Shown here: one piece after another, positions 35,687-40,840 of the stretch
How the letters are laid out: the number at the start of each line of letters is the position of its first letter
Numbering within the stretch: the first letter of the stretch is position 1
Assembly (NCBI GenBank): GCA_017935625.1
Contig: JAGBHC010000042.1
Coordinates: 1 to 40,840 of the forward strand
Source of the DNA: Rikenellaceae bacterium
GTDB lineage: Bacteria; Bacteroidota; Bacteroidia; Bacteroidales; Rikenellaceae
Direction of reading: 5' to 3'
DNA length: 40,840 nucleotides
Notes under the pieces: model-generated
What the model was told of the DNA's origin: nothing
The model's input: only the letters and a program-made list of their open reading frames with translations
Database searches by the model: none
Translations under genes and position numbers: made by a program

Positions 35687-37513
35687 ATGAACACATACTG
35701 GAGACTGCTCGGGTTCGCCAAACCCATCGGAAAATACGCCATCCCCTACTTCTTCTGTTCGCTGTTGCACGCGGTGCTCAACACCTTCAACTTCGCCATG
35801 ATAATCCCCATCCTCAACGCCCTGTTCCGCACTTCGGGGGCGCTGCCGGTAGTGACCTCCATGCCGAAGTTCTCGGTCGATACGGAATATTTCAACTCGA
35901 TGGTCAGCTACCTGCTCTACCGCATCTTCGGCACCGACTATTCGGCCACCGACGTGATGATACTGCTGGCCGTGCTCATCGCCTCGCTCTCGCTCTTCAA
36001 CAACCTGTTCCGCTATCTGGGCGAGCTGACCGTGGAGACGATGCGCATCCGCACCCTGCAACGCATCCGCGACCGGGTCTACGACAACGTGATGGGACTC
36101 CACGTGGGCTATTTCAGCAACGAGCGCAAGGGCGACATCATCTCCAAAATCACCTCCGACGTGATGATGGTGCAGTTCTGCATCACCAACACGCTCCACG
36201 TGGCCTTCCGCGAACCGCTGCTCATCATCGGCTACATGGCGCTGATGATTACCATCTCCTGGGAGCTCACCGTCTTCTCGGCCCTGTTCCTGCCCGTGGC
36301 GGCCCTGCTCATCGGCTCCATCGTCAAGCGGTTGCGCCGTCCCGCCAAACTCGGCCAGGAGAAGATGGGCGAAATGGTGAGCATGATGGACGAATCGCTG
36401 GGCGGCATCAAAATCGTCAAGAGCTACAACGCCACCGACTACATCCGCGCCAAATTCCGCAACATGAACCTCGCCCTCTCCGAAATCTCGCTCTCGATGG
36501 CCCGCCGTCAGCGGCTGGCATCGCCCATGGGCGAATTCCTGGGCATCACGGCCGCCGCCGTGCTGCTCGTGTTCGGCGGCCGGCTGGTCATGCAGGGGAA
36601 GCTGGACAGCGGCGCATTCATCGCCTACTTGGCCGCCTTCTCGCAAATCACCCGCCCCGTGAGAGCCTTCATCGAAGCCTTCGCCACCATCAACCAGGGT
36701 ATCGCCGCCGGCGACCGCGTCTTCGGCCTGCTCGACACGCGCAGCGAGGTGACCGACGCTCCCGATGCGATTGCCCTGGACGAGTTCCGCAGCGAAATAG
36801 AGTTCCGCGACGTGCACTTCTCCTACGGCGACCGCGAAGTAATCGGCGGAGTGAGCTTCAAGGTGCGCAAGGGCGAAACCGTGGCGCTGGTGGGCCCCTC
36901 GGGCGGAGGCAAATCCACGCTCTCCGACCTCATTCCCCGCTTCTACGACGTCACCGCGGGCGAAATTCTCATCGACGGCCGCAACGTCAGGGAGTACACG
37001 CTCGAAAGCCTGCGCGAGTGCATGGGCATCGTGTCGCAGGAGACCATCCTCTTCAACGACACCATCGAAAACAACATCCGGCTGGGCCGGCTGGACGCCA
37101 CCGACCGCCAGATTGAAAACGCGGCCCGCGTGGCCAACGCCCACGACTTCATCCTGGAAACCGAAAACGGCTACCGCACCAACATCGGCGACCGGGGCGT
37201 CAAGCTCTCCGGCGGCCAGCGCCAGCGGCTGAGCATCGCACGCGCCGTATTGAAAAACCCCCAGATTCTGATTCTCGACGAGGCGACCTCGGCCCTCGAC
37301 ACCGAGAGCGAGGTGCTGGTGCAGGAGGCGCTCAACTCGCTGCTCGAGGGGCGCACCTCGATAGTCATCGCCCACCGGCTGAGCACGATACACAACGCCG
37401 ACAACATCATCGTCATCGACCACGGCCGGATTGCCGAACAGGGCAACCACGCCGAACTGATGGCCCTGGGCGGCATCTACTCCAAGCTCATCGAGATGCA
37501 GCAGCTGGCCTGA
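35687..37513 (+). CDS. ABC transporter, fused permease/ATPase (MsbA-like lipid exporter type)
   Basis: A 608-residue half-transporter that would work as a homodimer in the inner membrane. Six membrane helices occupy about residues 20-335 and the nucleotide-binding domain about 360-605, with Walker A GPSGGGKST near 404, Q-loop SQETILFND, signature LSGGQRQRLS, Walker B ILILDEATSALD and switch IAHRLS. The layout is that of MsbA and related lipid or peptide exporters; the short NBD and lack of a peptidase domain argue against a bacteriocin exporter. Substrate unproven. A small hairpin terminator overlaps its last codons. Confidence 0.92.
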   Translation: MNTYWRLLGFAKPIGKYAIPYFFCSLLHAVLNTFNFAMIIPILNALFRTSGALPVVTSMPKFSVDTEYFNSMVSYLLYRIFGTDYSATDVMILLAVLIASLSLFNNLFRYLGELTVETMRIRTLQRIRDRVYDNVMGLHVGYFSNERKGDIISKITSDVMMVQFCITNTLHVAFREPLLIIGYMALMITISWELTVFSALFLPVAALLIGSIVKRLRRPAKLGQEKMGEMVSMMDESLGGIKIVKSYNATDYIRAKFRNMNLALSEISLSMARRQRLASPMGEFLGITAAAVLLVFGGRLVMQGKLDSGAFIAYLAAFSQITRPVRAFIEAFATINQGIAAGDRVFGLLDTRSEVTDAPDAIALDEFRSEIEFRDVHFSYGDREVIGGVSFKVRKGETVALVGPSGGGKSTLSDLIPRFYDVTAGEILIDGRNVREYTLESLRECMGIVSQETILFNDTIENNIRLGRLDATDRQIENAARVANAHDFILETENGYRTNIGDRGVKLSGGQRQRLSIARAVLKNPQILILDEATSALDTESEVLVQEALNSLLEGRTSIVIAHRLSTIHNADNIIVIDHGRIAEQGNHAELMALGGIYSKLIEMQQLA

Positions 37514-37534
37514 CACCCGGCTGCCGGCTTTTTT
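37503..37534 (+). terminator. Terminator overlapping the end of the ABC exporter gene
   Basis: A 7-bp stem (37503-37509 with 37523-37529, one G-U pair) is followed by a run of six T (37529-37534). The 5' arm lies within the last codons of the gene. Confidence 0.55.
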
Positions 37535-37583
37535 GAGCGAGACCCGCGCACTGCGGCACGATATTATCACCCCTGTCCCGACG

Positions 37584-38339
37584 ATGAAAACCAAAATCAT
37601 AACCGTCATGAGCACCATAGCCCTCTGCACGTCGTGCCGCTGCGGCGACACGGCGGGCTACCCCACCGACACCATGAAGACCGGCGACGGCAAATGCCTC
37701 TCGCTGACTTTCTTCGCCCACTCGAGCCTGCTAATCGACTACGACGGGCTGCGGATATACACCGACCCCGTGTCCGCCCACGCCGACTACGCCCGGCTGC
37801 CGAAGGCCGATGTCATCCTCATCAGCCACGAGCACTACGACCATTGCGACCCGGCCGCGGTGGAGCTGCTCTCGAAGCCCGAAACCCTGCTGATAGCCAA
37901 CGCCGGCAGCCTGGCCGCACTCGGCAGAGAGGGCACGGCCCTGAGCAACGGCCAGAGCGCCGCCCCCCTGCCCGGCCTGCGCATCGAAGCCGTACCGGCC
38001 TACAACATCACCCCCGGCCACACCGATTTCCACCCGCAGGGCGGACGCGACAACGGCTACGTCCTCTCGCTCGGCGACACGCGCATCTACCTGGCCGGAG
38101 ACAGCGAGAACACCCCGGAGATGATGGGCCTGCGCGACATAGACATCGCATTCCTGCCCGTCAATCAACCCTATACCATGACCGTGGAGCAGGCTGCGGA
38201 GGCCGTGCACGCCATCCGCCCCGCCATCTTCTACCCCTATCACTACGGACAGGTGGAGCAGCGCACCGACCTCGCGCGGCTGGCGGACCTGCTGGCGGAC
38301 CTGCCCGAGACCGAAATGAGGATAAGGCCGCTGGAGTAG
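37584..38339 (+). CDS. Exported metallo-beta-lactamase-fold hydrolase (UlaG-like)
   Basis: A 251-residue protein with an N-terminal export signal (MKTKIITVMSTIALCTSC); Cys18 may be lipidated although the lipobox is imperfect. The metal-binding motif is SHEHYDHCDP (81-90, His82, His84, Asp86, His87), with GHTDFHP, AGDSENT and a late YPYHYGQ as further ligands, matching the UlaG/L-ascorbate lactonase-like branch rather than true beta-lactamases. Start chosen at 37584 because it opens the signal peptide; the frame continues 17 codons upstream into the terminator region. Substrate unknown. Confidence 0.85.
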   Translation: MKTKIITVMSTIALCTSCRCGDTAGYPTDTMKTGDGKCLSLTFFAHSSLLIDYDGLRIYTDPVSAHADYARLPKADVILISHEHYDHCDPAAVELLSKPETLLIANAGSLAALGREGTALSNGQSAAPLPGLRIEAVPAYNITPGHTDFHPQGGRDNGYVLSLGDTRIYLAGDSENTPEMMGLRDIDIAFLPVNQPYTMTVEQAAEAVHAIRPAIFYPYHYGQVEQRTDLARLADLLADLPETEMRIRPLE

Positions 38340-38417
38340 CTTCCGCGCCGTACACTCCTCCGCCTCCCCTTTCACTGAGCACCCGAAGAAGGAGGAGGAG
38401 GGGGACGACCGTCCCGG

Positions 38418-38447
38418 CAGGGGCTCCCGCTGCGGCGGGGGCCCCTG
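38418..38447 (+). terminator. Strong GC hairpin downstream of the metallo-hydrolase gene
   Basis: A 13-bp stem (38418-38430 with 38435-38447, one G-U pair) with a 4-nt loop. No continuous T tract follows (TTCGCGTTTC), so it may be an imperfect terminator or an RNA-stabilising structure. Confidence 0.45.
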
Positions 38448-38547
38448 TTCGCGTTTCTCCCCGCCCCCGCCGCAGCGGACCGGGGCGCCCGCCCGCCGCA
38501 GCGCGTTTTTTTCGGACGGGGAGCGCTCCGATATAGAAAAAAATGAT

Positions 38548-38555
38548 AATCTTTG
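38548..38555 (+). promoter_or_regulatory. Putative -7 element for oxyR
   Basis: AATCTTTG, preceded by TA, sits 22 bases before the oxyR ATG in a locally A-rich stretch. It is an imperfect TAnnTTTG and no clear -33 box is seen. Confidence 0.4.
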
Positions 38556-38577
38556 TACCCGAGATAAGAGAAACACC

Positions 38578-39471
38578 ATGACAATCGTCCAACTCGAATA
38601 CCTGCTCGCCGTAGCCAATTTCGGCAGTTTTTCCATCGCCTCGGAGCACTGTTTCGTCACCCAGCCCTCGCTGAGCATGCAAATCAAGACCCTCGAGGAG
38701 GAGCTCGGGGTCACCCTGCTCGACCGCTCCAAGAAGCCGGTCATCCCCACCCAGGCCGGCGAAGTGGTCCTGGAGCGGGCACGCCGCACGCTGGCCGCCT
38801 ACAACAACATCCGCGAGGCGGTGAACGAGATGAAGGGCGAGGTGTCGGGCCACCTCAGCCTGGGGGTCATCCCCACCGTGGCCCCCTATCTGCTGCACAA
38901 GTTCCTGCCCCGCTTCATGAGCCGGTATCCCAAGGTGGAGCTCGAAATCCGCGAAATGGTGACCGCCGACATCTGCGCGGCGCTCAACCGCGACGCCATC
39001 GACACGGCGCTGGTGTCGAGCGGCACCTGCCCCGAGAACATCGCCGAACAGGAGCTCTTCAACGACCGGTTCTTCGCCTACGTCTCGCCGCTCAATCCGC
39101 TCTACGAACGCAGCAGCATCCGCATCGAGGACCTCGAGTCGCGGGAGCTGGCCGTCATGAGCGAGGGACACTGCCTGCGCAACCAGGTGCTGGAGCTCTG
39201 CCCCGGGGCCGGAAGCGGCAACATCATCCGCTACGAAAGCGGCTCGATTGAGACCCTCATGCGCATCGTGGACTGCACGGGCGGCGTGACGGTCGTCCCG
39301 GAGATGGTGACGGAGTTCATTCCCGAAGCCCGCCGCAGCCAGCTCAAGCCGCTGGCCAAAGGGGCGCTCTCGCGCAAAATATCGCTGGTCGTGCGGCGCA
39401 CCTACGTAAAGAGCTCGGTCATAGCCGCCCTGAAAGGATGTATCCTGGAGAGCGTAACAAAATCGAACTAA
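38578..39471 (+). CDS. oxyR: Hydrogen-peroxide-sensing LysR-type regulator OxyR
   Basis: A 297-residue LysR-family regulator. The winged helix-turn-helix is at about 1-65 (FGSFSIASEHCFVTQPSLS), followed by the linker helix and a substrate-binding-like domain (about 90-295). The motif SEGHCLRNQVLELC places Cys199 and Cys208 at the same residue numbers as the disulfide-forming pair of E. coli OxyR, so peroxide sensing is very likely. It would activate catalase, peroxiredoxin and Dps genes, none of which are in this window. No divergent target gene is adjacent. Confidence 0.95.
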   Translation: MTIVQLEYLLAVANFGSFSIASEHCFVTQPSLSMQIKTLEEELGVTLLDRSKKPVIPTQAGEVVLERARRTLAAYNNIREAVNEMKGEVSGHLSLGVIPTVAPYLLHKFLPRFMSRYPKVELEIREMVTADICAALNRDAIDTALVSSGTCPENIAEQELFNDRFFAYVSPLNPLYERSSIRIEDLESRELAVMSEGHCLRNQVLELCPGAGSGNIIRYESGSIETLMRIVDCTGGVTVVPEMVTEFIPEARRSQLKPLAKGALSRKISLVVRRTYVKSSVIAALKGCILESVTKSN

Positions 39472-39508
39472 AGGGGGCGCAATTGCAGGATATTTGCTAA
39501 AGATTTCC

Positions 39509-39516
39509 TACCTTTG
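39509..39516 (+). promoter_or_regulatory. Putative -7 element for rsfS-ftsH
   Basis: TACCTTTG is a full TAnnTTTG match 27 bases before the rsfS ATG. TTG at 39483-39485 is 23 bp upstream, slightly far for a -33 box. Confidence 0.55.
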
Positions 39517-39543
39517 TAGATTGAAAGGAATTAAACGGAATTT

Positions 39544-39894
39544 ATGAAAGAACTGATAGAAACTATCGTAGAAGCAATCGAAGACAAAAAGGGAAAGAAC
39601 ATCGTCTCGCTCGACCTGAGCGGATTCGACGGAGCCATCTGCTCCGCTTTCGTGGTCTGCAACGCCGACTCCACCACGCAGGTGGCCGCAATCGCCGCCG
39701 GCATCGAAGAGAAAGTGCTCGAAAAACGCGGCGAAAAAGTGTGGCGCGTGGAGGGACTCGCCAATTCGCTGTGGGTGGTACTCGACTACACCGACGTGAT
39801 GGTGCACATCTTCCAGACCGAACTGCGCGATTTCTACCGGCTCGAGGAGCTGTGGGCCGACGCTCCCGCCACCAGCTACCAATATGAACTGTAA
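39544..39894 (+). CDS. rsfS: Ribosomal silencing factor RsfS
   Basis: A 116-residue DUF143/RsfS protein that binds L14 on the 50S subunit and blocks subunit joining in starvation. The family core is intact: [32 protein letters not shown], read in parts at about 17-48, and [22 protein letters not shown] at about 69-90, followed by the helix [10 protein letters not shown]. The stop codon overlaps the ftsH start (TAATG), so the two are translationally coupled. Confidence 0.95.
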   Translation: MKELIETIVEAIEDKKGKNIVSLDLSGFDGAICSAFVVCNADSTTQVAAIAAGIEEKVLEKRGEKVWRVEGLANSLWVVLDYTDVMVHIFQTELRDFYRLEELWADAPATSYQYEL

Positions 39895-40840
39895 TGCCAA
39901 AAAGCAGACCGATGGGACAACAAAATAAGACAATCATACCCCGGCCCAAGAACACGCTCTTCTGGGTTTGGGGCATCATTCTGGCCATCATACTCGGATT
40001 CAGCATCTTCGGGCAGCGCGACATTCCCGTGGAGACCAACTGGAACCGCATCGAGGCCATGATAGCCAACGGCGACGTCTCGAAAATCGAAGTGGTGAAC
40101 AAAGAGGTCGCCGAAGTGTACCTCAAGAAATCGGCCATCGAGAACTACCGCCAGTCGGAATACAAGACCCTGCCCCGCGAGGGAGTGCAGTTCCGCTTCA
40201 CCATCGGGTCGGTCGATTCGTTCAGGGCCGACTTCGACGCCGTCACCCGGGCTCACGACCAGGAGGTGACGCTCACCTACCGCAACAGCCGCGAAGGATG
40301 GAACACGGTGCTCTCGCTGCTGCCGTGGGTCATCATCTTCGGCGTGTGGTTCTTCATGATGCGGGGCCTCTCGCGCGGAGGCGCCGCGGGAGGAGGCTCC
40401 GGAGGCGTCTTCAACGTGGGCAAGGCCAAGGCGCAGGTCTTCGACAAGAACAGCGACACCAAGGTGACCTTCAAGGACGTGGCCGGACTAGAGGAGGCCA
40501 AGGTCGAAATCATGGAAATCGTGGACTTCCTGAAGAATCCCCAGAAATACCGCGACCTGGGCGGCAAGATACCCAAAGGCGCCCTGCTGGTGGGACCTCC
40601 GGGAACGGGCAAGACCCTGCTCGCCAAGGCCGTGGCCGGCGAAGCCAACGTGCCCTTCCTCTCCATCAGCGGCTCGGACTTCGTGGAGATGTTCGTCGGC
40701 GTCGGCGCATCGCGCGTGCGCGACCTGTTCCGGCAGGCCAAGGAGAAGGCCCCCTGCATCGTCTTCATCGACGAAATCGACGCCATCGGCCGCGCCCGCG
40801 GCAAGAACGCCGGCTTCTCGGGCAACGACGAGCGCGAGAA
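39894..40840 (+). CDS. ftsH: ATP-dependent zinc metalloprotease FtsH, partial (3' end outside window)
   Basis: The first 315 codons of the membrane-bound AAA+ protease. A basic N-terminus precedes TM1 (about 22-42, [19 protein letters not shown]), a periplasmic domain (about 45-135), TM2 (about 138-155, [15 protein letters not shown]), a Gly-rich linker, and the AAA+ module with [11 protein letters not shown], Walker A GPPGTGKT at 234-241, the pore motif [11 protein letters not shown] and Walker [12 protein letters not shown] near 293. The zinc-binding protease domain lies beyond the window. The ATG at 39894 overlaps the rsfS stop by one base; a second in-frame Met follows six codons later. 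Confidence 0.95.
   Translation, partial: MPKSRPMGQQNKTIIPRPKNTLFWVWGIILAIILGFSIFGQRDIPVETNWNRIEAMIANGDVSKIEVVNKEVAEVYLKKSAIENYRQSEYKTLPREGVQFRFTIGSVDSFRADFDAVTRAHDQEVTLTYRNSREGWNTVLSLLPWVIIFGVWFFMMRGLSRGGAAGGGSGGVFNVGKAKAQVFDKNSDTKVTFKDVAGLEEAKVEIMEIVDFLKNPQKYRDLGGKIPKGALLVGPPGTGKTLLAKAVAGEANVPFLSISGSDFVEMFVGVGASRVRDLFRQAKEKAPCIVFIDEIDAIGRARGKNAGFSGNDERE

Overview
The window is about 40.8 kb of GC-rich DNA (roughly 60% G+C by eye) that looks chromosomal and belongs to the Bacteroidales, most likely Rikenellaceae such as Alistipes. The basis is the repeated Bacteroidetes-type promoter signature (-7 TAnnTTTG with -33 TTG about 19-21 bp upstream), the near absence of Shine-Dalgarno sequences, the family affiliations of the housekeeping genes (OxyR, RsfS-FtsH, Lon, ValS, ClC with CBS domains), and a block of surface glycan-degrading enzymes typical of gut Bacteroidales. 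The genus is an inference.

Layout. 1-2.5 kb: the start of a lipoyl-domain E2 gene (minus, cut by the edge), arabinose-5-phosphate isomerase kdsD, and an AraC regulator. 2.6-8.0 kb: a translationally coupled tripartite RND efflux operon (lipoprotein adaptor, RND pump, TolC-like outer-membrane factor), transcribed divergently from the AraC gene. 8.0-20.1 kb: two divergent glycosidase operons. The minus-strand one reads GH115 - GH29 - GH95; the plus-strand one reads a 1302-residue GH2/GH43 fusion followed by a GH43-like lipoprotein. Two well-formed promoters face apart at 15.03-15.11 kb with a small inverted repeat between their -33 boxes. No SusC/SusD pair is present in the window. 20.2-21.3 kb: an exported Ntn hydrolase of the bile-salt hydrolase/penicillin acylase family. 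21.4-22.1 kb: rplU-rpmA with a textbook terminator.

22.2-25.8 kb is the accessory part. An AT-rich patch holds a membrane acyltransferase gene split by a frame change exactly at a run of seven G, a candidate phase-variable switch in the off state. It is followed by three tightly packed genes: a receiver-like protein lacking the phosphoacceptor Asp, a membrane-anchored helical-repeat (HEAT-like) protein, and a membrane GT2-like protein that has lost the DxD and QxxRW motifs. This looks like a signalling/polysaccharide-synthase module in which the catalytic chemistry has been lost.

25.9-40.8 kb is mostly housekeeping: cysQ, lon, valS, a ClC-family gene with Val at the gating-glutamate position, trpS, an MsbA-like ABC exporter, a metallo-beta-lactamase-fold protein, oxyR (with Cys199 and Cys208 at the same numbers as in E. 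coli), rsfS, and the first 315 codons of ftsH, which runs off the right edge. Several hairpin terminators separate convergent units. I found no tRNA, rRNA, CRISPR array, insertion sequence or prophage gene.
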